Source of the DNA: Syncephalis plumigaleata
Taxonomy: Eukaryota; Zoopagomycota; Zoopagomycetes; Zoopagales; Piptocephalidaceae
Length of the DNA stretch: 64,000 nucleotides
Assembly (NCBI GenBank): GCA_025201365.1
Contig: JAIXMF010000011.1
Coordinates: 310,001 to 374,000, forward strand
Direction: 5' to 3'
The notes beneath the pieces are model-generated. The model worked only from the letters and a program-made list of their open reading frames with translations. It was not told where the DNA came from and did no database searches. The translations under genes and the position numbers were made by a program. Of the stretch, positions 28,891 to 41,748 are shown one piece after another; positions within the stretch are counted from its first letter, which is position 1, and each line of letters starts with the position of its first letter.

Positions 28891-29100
28891 TCTACTCTCT
28901 TTCTCTTCCATTAACGACAATACCGCTTACACATATACTGATAGTACTACTCTCTTTCCTTTCATCAACAACGCTACCGTTTATGCATACAATACCAGTC
29001 ATCTACTCTCTTTCCTTTCATAAACAACGCTACTCCTTACACATAAAACACCTCTCATCTACACACTTCCCTTCCATTAAGCACACTACTGCTTACGTGT
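28891..29100. repeat. Four-copy degenerate tandem repeat, period about 56 bp
   Basis: Units begin near 28891, 28946, 29002 and 29058. Each opens with a TCTACTCTCTTTC-like string followed by TTCCATTAA or TTCATAAAC and TTACACATA or TTATGCATA. The copies have diverged. The open frame across the block is a by-product of the repeat. Confidence 0.65.
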
Positions 29101-29587
29101 TGCTTTAATAGCAGTACATACGCGCGTTACTGCTGTAGTCACGGAAACTATACGCTACTTTGCTAGCATACATCTACACATTTATAACCATACGGATTAT
29201 ACAATGCTGTTCGAATTGCTCGACTATTTACTTCCCAGCATAACGACGGTCCTGCTAGCACGACATATAATCTGTTGACCGTAGTGTAGCTCAATTATTA
29301 CGATAAACTATGGGTAACGTCAAGATGGTGGAAAGTCATGGCGAATAGTCCGCGCCTGCACTGTCAGCCATTTATATGCGTGTAACACTACGTATCATTA
29401 CGTTTATTATACCGTTTTTTCTACTCAATGTGTTATGTAAGTTCTATCAAGTAAACACCATTCTATTAATGCATTTTATTATATAGAGAACGTTGTAGAA
29501 GCGTTTTTTACGTAAAAAAAACAGAAAAAACCAATTTTAGCAAGAAACTGAGGTAAGGAATGACCTCCACATAACTGAAAAAATAAC

Positions 29588-29705
29588 AACTACGTTCATA
29601 GCGCCTGAAAAGCACCGGATCCCGTCCGATCTCCGAAGTTAAGCCAGGCCGCGCCCCCTTAGTACTGCGGTGGGAGACCACGCGGGAATCTCGGGTAATG
29701 TAGTT
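29588..29705 (+). rRNA. 5S ribosomal RNA
   Basis: 118 nt, with the ends AACTAC and GTAGTT complementary (helix I). Diagnostic 5S strings: GCACCGGATCCCGTCCGATC, CCGAAGTTAAGCCAGG, TAGTACTGCGGTGGGAGACC and CGCGGGAATCTCGGGT. It lies alone among protein genes, not in an rDNA array. It is followed by only three T residues and then, after seven bases, by a tRNA gene. Confidence 0.93.
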
Positions 29706-29712
29706 TCAACAA

Positions 29713-29786
29713 GCTCGCTTAGCTCAGCTGGTTAGAGCGTGGTGCTAATAACGCCAAGGTCACAGGTTCGATCCCTGTAGTGAGCA
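29713..29786 (+). tRNA. tRNA-Ile (anticodon AAU)
   Basis: 74 nt cloverleaf: acceptor stem GCTCGCT with AGTGAGC, D arm GCTC-AGCTGGTTA-GAGC, anticodon stem TGGTG with CGCCA around loop CTAATAA (anticodon AAT), and T arm ACAGG-TTCGATC-CCTGT, with discriminator A. The A box (TAGCTCAGCTGG) and B box (GGTTCGATCC) match Pol III consensus. There is no intron. It starts seven bases after the 5S gene on the same strand. Confidence 0.95.
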
Positions 29787-29791
29787 TTTTT
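29787..29791 (+). terminator. Pol III T-run terminator
   Basis: TTTTT immediately after the tRNA. It is the first run of four or more T downstream of the 5S start, so it probably ends a joint 5S-tRNA transcript. Confidence 0.75.
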
Positions 29792-30390
29792 GCTGCGTAT
29801 TTGTCTGCTCTGAACATGTAGATTGCTTTACTTTTGCTTCAGGGCAGCGTAGATTAGTTTTTGCAGCATTTCTGAAGTAAACGGTATCATCAAAGGCACG
29901 AATGCCATTAGTATTCGTCTTACAATCACGAGTAATTCATTTTTTATTTTATACACAATTTGAGCCATGAGCAATAGCTAGCTTGGTTACGTCAATTATA
30001 TAAACTTGAATTCAATAACATTAATGTCTAGCTTATTCATGGCTATGGAATGTAAATACGATATTTGAATATGCTACGTGTATACTAGTGAAAGATAATT
30101 GAACAAACGTTAATGACGGCACAATACTCATTATATCCACAGTATGCATTACAATTTCATCTTAGTACACACACACGCACGAATCAAATATTACGCTAAC
30201 ATATGAACATTATAATAGTAGCTGATGATGAGGATGTAAAGAAGCATGTGTCAAGTAATTTAATTGTTGAAGCAGTTAACAAAAAGGCAGGCGGCTACTA
30301 ACTACAACAACGATGTAATCTTGCCTCAGTTCACACATAAACACGCATAAAACACAACGACACACGCGTATGCGTAGAATACGACATCAT
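29792..30390. other. Intergenic, actin 3' side
   Basis: AT-rich with short CA runs. Presumed actin 3' UTR and spacer. No gene seen. Confidence 0.5.
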
Positions 30391-31791
<1,401 letters not shown>

Positions 31792-34131
31792 GATGATGAT
31801 GGGATAGAGATAGAAATGTTACTTGGGTATGCACACACGGGTGTACTGGTTAAAGAACAAGCACAGAGGGATAAAGATGACGCGAACAAATGCGGCGGTT
31901 AGCAATAAGAGATGAAGAAAGTAAGAGAGATGGGTTGGGGAAGTCAAAGGCAAGGTTGATGGCGCTTTTAAAGCCTACCACTCTTATGATGATAGTGGTC
32001 AATGATGACGACGTAATTCCTTACACACACACACAACAGTGTATGGATAAATGTGTGTGTGTTTGTGCGAGTATACTCTTCACCACATGCTCGTCCATTC
32101 TAGTTCATTTCACCTTGTCCATCATTGATTATCGCTTTATCCGAGCTATTATTGAACTATTAGCGAATTCAAGGATGCCGAGTTCCAGTGCCACGTGTAG
32201 ACATACAAACCATACAGACTGATTTCTTGGCATTGTACAGCTGATGTAGTATGACTACTTGGCCAGTGTATGTGTATGTGTACAAGTGATGTGGTGTGTG
32301 TGTGTATGTTTGATAGAATAAATGAGCGTAGAGTTCAGTATTCCATTGAGAACCCCTGTCGTCAACATCTTGCGAGTTTGGCCAATCAACACTTGCCGTA
32401 TCATCTCTTGTCGGTTATGGCCATTGCATTTAGTACACTAATTTTTTAGCCAATCAGTCATCCTTGGTAATGAGTATCAAGATAATTGGTTGTATATACA
32501 AAGTAATGCTTTAATAATATTGAGCTGATAAACAGATAAACAGATAAACATATAGATGGACACATGGATACTTCAATACGCAGTGTCATGCGAATAGCGC
32601 GTGCTCAGTCTGGTGATCAATAGATGTTGCCACCGGTCTATTGTATCCTCAGTAATGATGGCCGTTGCACTGGTACGCGTGACGTTAGTCAACATATCTT
32701 GTGACCAGAATTATGCTATAGATTGAAATAGATCATATGAGATTGCACTGCTCTCGCTAGAATGCAAGTATAAATATGGATCTGTTCATGGACGAGGCAT
32801 ATCTATTCCTGTTTATTAGATAGGTTAGGAAATCGACTTGTGGCGTTGTTTCAAATGGCTCCTTTCAACCTGCAGGGTAATGAGTCCCTGGGTTGCGGGC
32901 ATGTTTCTTTTTAGTATCGTAGGACAACGGTTTTCCATCCACACGACATATCCACGTTTCCTTACCGATGATAGTTTTGTTCTGGAACAGCGAAACAAAT
33001 GTCTCTCTTTTCGTTGATTCGGTGGCAGTGTCGCATATTAAGCGACTACGAATAAATCTAATGGTTACTCCACTATTGTAGCGCTACCTCAAATGAGGAG
33101 GAAGCGGAGTAATATGCATATTGCATATCTGTACATATGCCGAATTTGTAATGCCAATAGTAGCACTAATGATAGTAATGGTAATGGTAATGATAATGCA
33201 ATAGTAATGAAGAGGAGGATGAGATGATATTTAACTGCGCTATTCGATGTGCAATCTTGTTTCTGTGCATCTCTTTCCTTTCCTCTCGCGCACTCATATT
33301 GCATTTTAGCATTATCGCCAGCCGGTCTGGTCTTCGTTCTATATCAACATCACCACCATCTTTGTTTGTCTGTGTTTGTTATATGCTTGTAGTTTCTCTG
33401 TTGTGCCCAGAGTTAACCGATCCGTCCTATCCAAAACGCCTGTCATATCCGTTTCATTGCTATTCAATACTACTTCGTGAACACTGTTATTGATATACAT
33501 ATACATACGTCCATATATATATATATACATATATATTACGGTTATTGTCACTGTAACATTGACGATACAACATTGTGTCTTCGTTCCTTGCCTTTCTTAT
33601 TTTGTTCACTCGTTTGTTTCCGTGCTTTTTGTCTCTGTGTGTTTTCGTGGTAGATACACGACTTTCCACCGAGTTCAGTCCTTTCTACGGTAGTCTACGA
33701 GAAGGCCGCGTGTACTCCGTGTCACATTATCCTCTCCGTGCACGAATAAAACCTGTTTGTCCGTTTGTTCGCTCGTTTGTTTGTTGACTATTGAACGCCT
33801 CCGTATTTCTTTTAGGTAGTATATTTGAATACTTGCCGATATATACTGCACGCTTCTCATTTATTACACCTTTTCCATTTCTCCTTTTTACAGCGTCAAC
33901 GGCCGATTTACACCAATCAATCTTTCACTGAGGCAGGCACTCAGTCATCGTATCCCTTCTCCTCTCTCTTGCTGCATCGAACGACAATCTCACTCTTATT
34001 GATTCGCAGTCCTTGTCAAATCAAAATATCATTGCTTTTTAACGTTACCATTTATTTGCATCGGTTGACAATCTTGTTTGCATTCTTACTTCACATAGAA
34101 TCGATTCGTACCGCTTCCTTCATCGATCACC
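31792..34131. other. 2.3 kb intergenic region between divergent actin and the Ser-rich gene
   Basis: No supported gene. Holds GATAAACA units near 32527-32552, short CA/GT runs and TA-rich tracts near 33515-33536. It probably contains the actin promoter (right of 31791) and a long 5' UTR for the 34132 gene. Confidence 0.5.
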
Positions 34132-35560
34132 ATGACTTCCTTGGATAAATCACATCATCTACGCACGCAAATGGCGTCAAAGTCGTTTTCCAGCTTGTCC
34201 GGTACAACGCCAGGATCTGTAACGACAGTACAGAATAAAATTCGCGCCAAACGCCCCTTCCAACTGATGGCGCAGAAAACAAATAGTGTACCTATACCGC
34301 TACACTCTATCACAGGATCAACAGAAGAGGCGTCGCCCCCTTCTGATCGGCATTGTCGAGAGACGTCGTTCAAGGTTGATGAAAGCACCATGTCCGGTAC
34401 CGTTCGACGAAGCGTATCGCTATCGACAAAGGCCGAGCTACACCAACTGCCCGCTTTGTTGCGCGCGCAAAAGCTTATCGAAGCCGAGCAACAAGGTGAA
34501 GTAAACATCGAAACTGACACGACACCCAACCACGTAACGAATACAACGGCCATGGCGAAGCAATCGTTAAAGCCTAGTGGAAGTCGCCCTGGCATTCTTC
34601 ATAAGCGACGATCACAATCTGTCTCGGCGGTAATGGATGTGTATACCAGCCAATTAGATAGAACAAGTCGTGATGATGCGCCACCACAAGCGCATGATCC
34701 CGCGAGTTTAGAAGCGGATGCAGCCTGCTTCGAGCACGCCTTTTCTTCATACGCCGAATGGGCAAAGTCTACATTTGCTGGTCAAGTGTCGGACGCCGAT
34801 CCTCGTCGTATGGTTCCTAGAAAAGACTCCATTCTGGCCAGTTCCCGTCAGCGTTTACAAAGAGAACAGCAACAATATGAAAAACACCAAGACAGCATTC
34901 TATCCACTGCAAGCAAACCTTATTCCGAGCATTATCACTCTTTCTCTTCTTCATCACCATCGTTAGCATTAGCATCAACATCGACCACATCACATCAACA
35001 TTCACAACAAAACCACCACACACATCAACTACATCAACTACATCAACTGCAATTCCACTTCTTCGTCGTCGTCGTTCTTCATTGTCTGCACCTTCACCAT
35101 TTCACTTGATAATTTGCAATTGGCCATGCCTCAGTCTTCGGTGCAATCCTCTATGAAATCGAATCAGCTCGTTAAACCCTCTCCGCTGCGGGCAGTGTGC
35201 TCGCCACGATCACCATCATCCTCTCGGCTACGCTCGTCATCCGTGGCTAATCCGACAATTCACTTTTGTCTCTTACGTATCGTGCTTTCGGCACGTGACT
35301 ATGTAACTATTCGCGTACCAATTGATATATCACTAAGCAACCTTACCCACATGGTAATCAATAAGTGTTTGCGCTGCGGCCGACACGGAGATGATCTCAA
35401 GCATCGATTGTTTATATGGGAACGATCTGACCCGGATCTTACCCTTGGTGTAGTTAATGACGCCATGCTTAGCGAGGTGCTCCTACCGAAGCCATCCTCT
35501 ATCCTAGCGAATGAAAAATACACGCACGCTGAAAAACCGGTAATACTTTATTGGACGTAG
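34132..35560 (+). CDS. Unrecognised Ser-rich protein with C-terminal ubiquitin-like (RA/PB1-type) region
   Basis: About 476 aa in one exon, allowing for two single missing bases (somewhere in 34990-35040 and near 35101-35110). The first roughly 300 residues are Ser/Thr/Gln-rich and basic (e.g. KRRSQSVSAVMDVYTSQL), the style of a signalling scaffold with phosphorylation sites. A His/Gln low-complexity stretch follows. The last 100 residues form an ordered segment: HFCLLRIVLSARDYVTIRVP, then DISLSNLTHMVINKC and LTLGVVNDAMLSEV. The alternating strands and the VPIDISLSNL turn suggest a ubiquitin-fold domain such as RA or PB1; this is an inference. Function is unknown. Confidence 0.65.
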
Positions 35561-36175
35561 TTAGTATACACCTCAAACCTGCCGCTACCTGTCACATTAT
35601 CGCTTGCTATAAAGCGACATACTCGACAGACCCATGTCTATATCGTTGACGTTCATAGTACTAGTGAGTACTTGTTGTTATATAAGATATAGAATACGAA
35701 TGGTTAAGGCAAAAGATAGGCTAGTTAACCGATGATAATCCTGGTCAGACCATAAATAATGATGCGGATCAGTATATCTTCTATTAGCCTACACCAATGA
35801 AACCATTCTTTTTTTAGTAGATTTGATTCAAGCTTATGATGCTTTGCTAATATAGGCTATAAAATGTAATAAAGCCGCTATCAATTAGCTTGGAAAATAA
35901 AACCAACTATCAACTAGATGAACAACCATGATGCATATTCGTTCATAAGCAGTCTCAATTGGATTACATAATATTCCTATATATGTGTAAGACGACATCA
36001 ATATTATGTCTATATGTCTCAACCAAATGAGCACATTTAATTAATTTGCAATTTCATTTGTTTTACTTGTTATACCGCTAGCTTTATTGCATTAGTACGA
36101 ATTATTAGTATGATAGTAAACAACAGAGAAATAATACCAATATAGATGGGGATGGTAATTATTTCGATCGACGCT
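35561..36175. other. Intergenic between converging genes
   Basis: AT-rich 3' flanks of the Ser-rich and Kre9-like genes. Nothing else seen. Confidence 0.5.
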
Positions 36176-36928
36176 CTAAAGCAGCTGCGATCCCAACAAG
36201 GCTAGGATTGGTAGACCAGTCAAGCTGGCAGCAGTGATGCTGATCGAACCAGCACCACCAGTGGCAGTAGCCGGTTTCTTATCACTGCTTGGCTTTGCAT
36301 TAGTCTCTTGCTTCTTGTCATTATTACTATTGCTATTATTGCTATTATTGGGAGCCTTTTTATCCTCGATCTTCTTGTCATCCGGCTTCTTATCGGCAGG
36401 TTTGTCATTATTGTTATTGTTGCTGGCGGGTTGCGATCCATTTTTACCATTAACTAAAAGTAGAGAATAAGGTAGAGCAGTTGTATTTCGTGTTTAATTA
36501 ACGTAACTAGCTACAACTTATTCGCTTCTTAGTTACTTACCCTTGAAATCACCGCTAAATAATGGTGATGAGGCACCGTTCACTCGAAGGAACCAGGTGC
36601 CACCCGTAATGTCGCTGGGGATCTTCCACACGACATTGCGTGCATTTGGCGAGGCATTGGCAACTTGAAGCACGGAACTTGAGTCGCGACTAACCGCTTC
36701 AATTTGCACTTCTGACGAGGCATTGGACTATCGTCGGTGGTCCAAGTGACGGTAGCCGTACCACCCGGTACAAATGGACCCATTGGCGTGTTGATCTGCA
36801 CAATTTCTAAGAGAGATCACATTAGTATTGGCAATATTGTACTGGTACGACAGATATGCTATCCTACCGGCTTGTACCGTGGCGGCAATAATACCGAAAA
36901 CAGCTAAGATGGCATGAAGGCGAAGCAT
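36176..36928 (-). CDS. Kre9/Knh1-like Ser/Asn-rich GPI-anchored cell-surface protein
   Basis: Exons complement(36176..36453, 36541..36806, 36868..36928); 201 aa. MLRLHAILAVFGIIAATVQA is a signal peptide. The middle matches the Kre9/Knh1 beta-sandwich found in fungal wall proteins: EIVQINTPMGPFVPGGTATV then TW, SSEVQIEAVSRDSSSVLQVA, NVVWKIPSDITGGTWFLRV. A Lys/Asn/Asp-rich linker leads to a hydrophobic GPI-type tail (SLTGLPILALLGSQLL). Members of this family take part in beta-1,6-glucan or wall organisation; the role here is inferred. One base seems missing near 36725-36732. The third exon also has a spurious Arg/Ile-rich frame. Confidence 0.8.
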
Positions 36929-38210
36929 GATGGCAAATTCAGTAAAAGAAATATCTATGAAGACCTATGCGTTGAATTAGTAATTAAAAAGTAAGAATGG
37001 CAGCAGCAGCAGTAGTAGCAGCAGTAATAGTAAGAAGGAGAAGATGAATGATAATGCTCAAACTAAGGTTGTATCGGTTGTACTCATGCCACGATGATGC
37101 CGTGTATATATACACGAGTAGTGACCCCTATTTATTTGTCTCTCGCATCGCCAGGTAACGCTTAAATGCGGCCGTTTTACCATTGTTTCCAAGGCTAGCC
37201 ACACTACAATACTGGCCAGTCATTCATGCCTACCGATATAGCCACAGATTTATTGTGTAATTATATCAAATATATTGCTCTACCTTGGTAACAATAACAC
37301 TGATATCAAGTAATAAACGAATTTAACAGATTAAATACTACGAGTAATCAATGGCCTAAGGGAGCAAGACTAGAGAGATGTCAAAGGAAAAAAAGTAGAA
37401 GGCAGATGAATACAAATGATATTTGCGTAGCATCAATACGTTGACGGCTCGCTTTATCCTTGACAACGAATATATTTGCTTATGATTCGTATCAGGGGTA
37501 GCGTATACACGAGACTATCCGGCCAGCACATGTGTACGCAATGCACAGACTCACCTAACATTCTGTACTTTATCAGGGGAAGGAGAAAGAGAAGGAAGTA
37601 GCAAGCAAAAAAGGAAGACAATCTTTATATTAGTGCTAGGAGCAGTGATAGCGACAGTAGAAATAGATGTATCGCTACTAATATTAGCAGCATTGGTAAC
37701 AGCACCATTGCTAATGCTATCAAAGGAGAAGATAGATAGCTGCAGGAGAATCATTGGTTAAGGGGATATTATCAAAAGTAAGTAATGGTCGGCGTAACAT
37801 CGATATAATGTAGAATCGGTTTATATAGCAACTATTACGAGATCTATGAGATAATCATGCTACCATTTCTTATCTAATTTTACATGGCAATTGGCAAGCA
37901 AATACAATTCGAACATGATAACGCGTTTATTTTAATAAAGTGGGATTGCTAAGCTATGATTAGGGGTAGCCAAAATAGGATTGTAATATCAGTACAATGA
38001 TGCTTAAGGAAAAATCACACGGATGCGAGTGTATACGTCAATGTCAAGTCACTTCCTTGGTCTCTCTTTCTTTCTTTCTTCCTTTCTTTATCTACTACGA
38101 TAACCTTGTTTCTTTTCTTTTCTTTCTTCTTCTTCTTTAACTATTAGTGTTTACTTGTCGCCTACTCTTTACTCTACCGTAGCACTAAGTGACACGTCCG
38201 TGTGGCTACC
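36929..38210. other. Intergenic between divergent Kre9-like and KH-like genes
   Basis: 1.3 kb. CAG/TAG triplets near 37003-37026, and CTTT-rich pyrimidine tracts near 38070-38140 just upstream of the KH-like gene. A minus-strand ORF at 37551-37754 has no support. Confidence 0.5.
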
Positions 38211-38877
38211 ATGACAGATTCCGAAGGTAACTATGCTATTTGTTAGTTAATAGCATTGCAATTGCTTACTTTTATATATATTGAACCTTGTAGATTCTCG
38301 TGTAATTATCGCCTCATCTTATGCGTGGACGGATGAGGTAGCATGGAAAAAGCTGGAAGATAGATTGATGTAGGAATTACTACGCTGATAGGATTGATGA
38401 CGACATCGTAATATCTCTGCTAATTTGCAATGGTTTCTCTCTGTTATAGGGATATCGAGGATAGGACGGGTGTAATGATTCTAGTAGACGATACAACAAA
38501 GGTAAATAGGATAATGCACGAATAGATTGGCAGTACGTCTAACATTGATATAAATATAGTTTATAGAGATTGTTGGCAAGGATAACGATGCACTACGTGA
38601 AGCGTAAGTAGCAAGCATGGGCAAATTCTAAGGTTTAATAATGACTGTGCTTAACCCTATATTACCAGTCGTGTAGAGGTGCAACGTGCCATAAACAGAC
38701 AGGTAAGTGATGCTATGGAGAAACACACACACACACACGCGTCGACAATATTGGTCTTAATGCTTAGCTAATGCGACATATTAGAAAGTGACAGGCGATG
38801 ATATTAGTCGGCTAGAGGGCGATGAATTACGCAAGTTTATCTTAGCACATCAGTCTGTAACTAATGGTACCGCATAA
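38211..38877 (+). CDS. Small KH-like protein, family not recognised
   Basis: Six exons: 38211..38226, 38294..38369, 38450..38501, 38560..38603, 38669..38702, 38785..38877; 104 aa, phases consistent, no break. The order WKKLEDRLMDIEDRTGVMIL, VDDTTKFIEIVGKD, then ALREARVEVQRAINRQ resembles the helix-strand-strand-helix of a KH-type RNA-binding fold, but the usual GxxG loop is absent. The C-terminus is short and mildly charged. Splice sites and length argue for a real gene. Its 3' end lies 329 bp before eS6. Confidence 0.65.
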
Positions 38878-39206
38878 CATTGTAATCAGTTAATAAAGCA
38901 ATGCAGTATAGTAATTGTAGTCTAACACGGGTGTAGCTATTTAATGAAGTATAACGACATGCTAATATATATTGACTAGTACGATGTAAATGTAAGCAAA
39001 CTATTGTATGATGTGCATTTGTATGATGTGTGTATGAGCGGTGTGTGCGTGTGTGTGGTGGTGGTGGTGCGATTAGGTAGTTTTCAAAGGGAGAATGAAT
39101 TGCTCAAAACTACTCGAGTGCCTCCACACCTACCAGACGGTCTCACCCTCTTTTCTACAGCACTGCATCAGCCAATTAAGAGGGTCGCGTGCATCCATCG
39201 ATCAAC
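38878..39206. promoter_or_regulatory. Upstream region of eS6
   Basis: 329 bp between the KH-like stop and the eS6 ATG, with a GT-rich run near 39030-39070. It must hold the eS6 promoter; no defined site was recognised. Confidence 0.4.
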
Positions 39207-40827
39207 ATGAAGGTAAGCTTATTGATACGAGAGCATATACAATTAACGAGAATCTACGAACGGAGAGAAAGAATATTATACTGAATGAATGGATGAGTAT
39301 ATGGGTAAATGGATGGATGGATGATGGATGCTAGACTAGTAGATAGGATACATATACGTCTATATACATCTATACAGAGAGGTAGATGAGCAAGCATTAC
39401 TATTCATTGTATGATGCTGTAGCAGTAAAGTATGAATAGATGAATAGATGGATGGATGGATGAACATAGAATAAGAAAGCATAGTATATATATATATATA
39501 TATATCATATCATATATATTGATGATAGCTAGAAAAGAGTAGCATATGGAATCTACCTTTATTCATTTACTGCTACAGTATCATTGTATATAGTATTACT
39601 TATTGTGTAGCCAACTCATAGAATTGGTTCAGAAAGCACATACAATTGCTAGTGTTACGGGAATTACGGGCAAATACACGTATATAACGCATATTACTAA
39701 CCAAACAATTTAATTCATTATAGTTGAATATTGCCAATCCAGCCACTGGCTGCCAAAAGCTGTTCGATATCGATGATGAGCGCAAAGTGTAAGTACATAT
39801 ACGACGACAATATATACATACATGATGTACATGTATATGATATACACGCATCACTTAAATATCAGCCTATTCATTATTGATTATGCCATGGAATACGTTT
39901 TAATTAATCACTCTTACATATCGCTTTTATAGTCGCATCTTTTACGACAAGCGCATCTCTGCTGAAGTTGCCGGAGACACCATCGGTGATGAGTTTAAGG
40001 GCTACGTGTTCCGCATTACTGGCGGTAACGACAAGCAAGGTTTCCCAATGAAGCAGGGTGTTTTGTTGCCACACCGTGTGCGTCTTCTCCTCTCCAAGGG
40101 TCACTCGTGCTACCGCCCACGTCGTACTGGTGAGCGTAAGCGCAAGTCCGTCCGTGGTTGCATTGTCGGTCCAGATATGTCCGTCATCTCCTTGGCCGTG
40201 GTCAAGCAAGGTGATGCCGATATTCCCGGACTTACCGACCAAGTGTTGCCAAAGCGCTTGGGTCCAAAGCGTGCCAACAACATCCGCAAGCTCTTTGTAA
40301 GTGATTGACACGCCATTGGTGCGTGGAAATGAAATGTACAATACTAATCTACTGATACGCGTATGCATACGTGCTACCCATACTCCTCCCATATTAGAAC
40401 TTGACCAAGGATGATGATGTCCGCAAGTACGTTATCCGTCGTGAGGTTCAACCAAAGAACCCAGAGAAGAAGCCATACACCAAGGCACCAAAGGTATGTA
40501 ATTGCTTGACTCATGATGAAGCATGGTGATGATGATGATGATGCAACAATCATCAGCACTGTCATTATTGAATATGTAAATACGATGATACTAATGAATA
40601 ATGTTGTCGTTCATTTGCATTACAAATAGATCCAACGCTTGGTTACCCCATTGACTCTTCAACGCAAGCGTCACCGCATGGCATTGAAGGCTCGTCGTGC
40701 TCAGGCTTCCAAGGAGGCTGCCGCCGAATACCAGAAGTTGTTGCACTTGCGCATGAAGGAGAAGCGTCAAACTCTCCACAAGCGTCGTGAGGCTCGTGCT
40801 GAGAAGCAGCAGCCAAAGCAGCAATAA
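39207..40827 (+). CDS. 40S ribosomal protein eS6
   Basis: Exons 39207..39212, 39724..39788, 39933..40296, 40398..40493, 40630..40827; 242 aa. Exon 1 is just ATGAAG; removing a 511-nt intron restores [20 protein letters not shown], the universal eS6 start. Other blocks: [40 protein letters not shown] and [20 protein letters not shown]; the basic C-terminal tail carries no clear Ser cluster. It binds 18S rRNA in the small subunit and is a TOR-pathway target in many eukaryotes, where the C-terminal serines are phosphorylated; those serines are largely missing here. Strong codon bias, no frame break. Confidence 0.97.
39213..39723 (+). other. Long first intron of eS6
   Basis: 511 nt, versus 50-95 nt for most introns here. 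It contains GGAT repeats (39312-39330 and 39446-39462) and a TA run (39487-39504). I looked for C/D-box snoRNA signals and saw no convincing C and D box pair. Confidence 0.85.
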
Positions 40828-41207
40828 ATAAATTGCTCGTGCTCTCTCTTTTCTCTCTAATATTAGGCTAAAGATGCGCGTATATGCATTGGCGTAGTAA
40901 AACTAACATTGTGCTTGCAAACAATATCGTATTCCGTAGTTCTTATTTTGATTTATCACACGCATTTAGATGACTGAAAATAAAGAATGAAGGAGTAATG
41001 ATGATGGTAATAATACTGCTGCTTGAGCATGGATCAATATAAATGTGTTCTTTATTTGTTCTAAAGATAGCTATAGCAATATTGCAACTTATATTTTATA
41101 TAGTATTTGATAGAAGCGGAATGATATAGATGAATACGTATTATGTCATGTAGTACGCGATTCAACTATGCTACACGCGTATATTATATATATATATATA
41201 TATGATA
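40828..41207. other. Intergenic between converging eS6 and CAP genes
   Basis: AT-rich, with a TA run near 41184-41202. No gene seen. Confidence 0.5.
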
Positions 41208-41748
41208 TTAACAGCGTGGAATGTTCTTCGTCTTGGACGTGTCTTTACCAAAGTTCTGTGTCCAGTAGGGACCATTTCTACCATTGACTTTGGCAACACC
41301 GAAATGCGTATAATCACCGAGCATATTCTTTAGATGAAGAGGTGATTTTTCCCAGCTGTTCATTACTTGACCACTGATGCAGCGTTATAGGCGACATTCT
41401 CGCTTGCTCCTGACCATTTGCCAACGGCATTGATACGCTCTGTCATACTACGCTCTCCGGCAGTTGATGGCTCATTGTGTTGGCGTTGGCTTGCACTTGA
41501 CTATGTCCCAGTGATGATTTGACTAGTCCACCGTCGATACCTAATGGAGGAAGATGGTGCTTGCTTCGAAGTGCGTTCACCAAGCAAAGCATTTCCGTTT
41601 CCATCAATGCACTGGACGGCTTCGTTGACAGTATTTTACCGATGACTGGTAACTTGGCTTTTACGTTGATCAGTGGAGTGGCATCGGTATAACTAGTACC
41701 AATGGCGAGGATGGTAGCAGTAATGACAATGATGCTAGTGTGCTTCAT
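41208..41748 (-). CDS. Secreted CAP/SCP (PR-1-like) domain protein
   Basis: Single exon, about 180 aa with two apparently missing bases (near 41455-41466 and 41361-41371). MKHTSIIVITATILAIGTSYTDA is a signal peptide. The CAP fold is recognisable: ALMETEMLCLVNALRSKHHL, GHSQVQANANTMSHQL, ASENVAYN, VMNSWEKSPLHLKNML and GDYTHFGVAKV. The His of GHSQ-type and THFG-type motifs and the Glu of SENVA correspond to the CAP cavity residues. Fungal CAP proteins bind sterols or lipids or act at the wall; the role here is unknown. Confidence 0.82.

Larger units (their letters stand above)
28421..29587. other. Intergenic, Pro-rich gene to 5S rRNA
   Basis: No gene seen. It contains one copy of the transposon-end motif (28733-28766) and a tandem repeat of about 56 bp (28891-29100). 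Poly-A/poly-T tracts lie near 29499-29540, just before the 5S gene. Confidence 0.5.

Noticed and set aside
28776-29108. 110-codon Leu/Ser/Thr-rich ORF
   Set aside because: It runs through the tandem repeat of about 56 bp and reflects its composition.
39213-39723. Possible snoRNA in the eS6 first intron
   Set aside because: A TGATGA-like string exists near 39520, but no properly placed CTGA D box or terminal stem was found.
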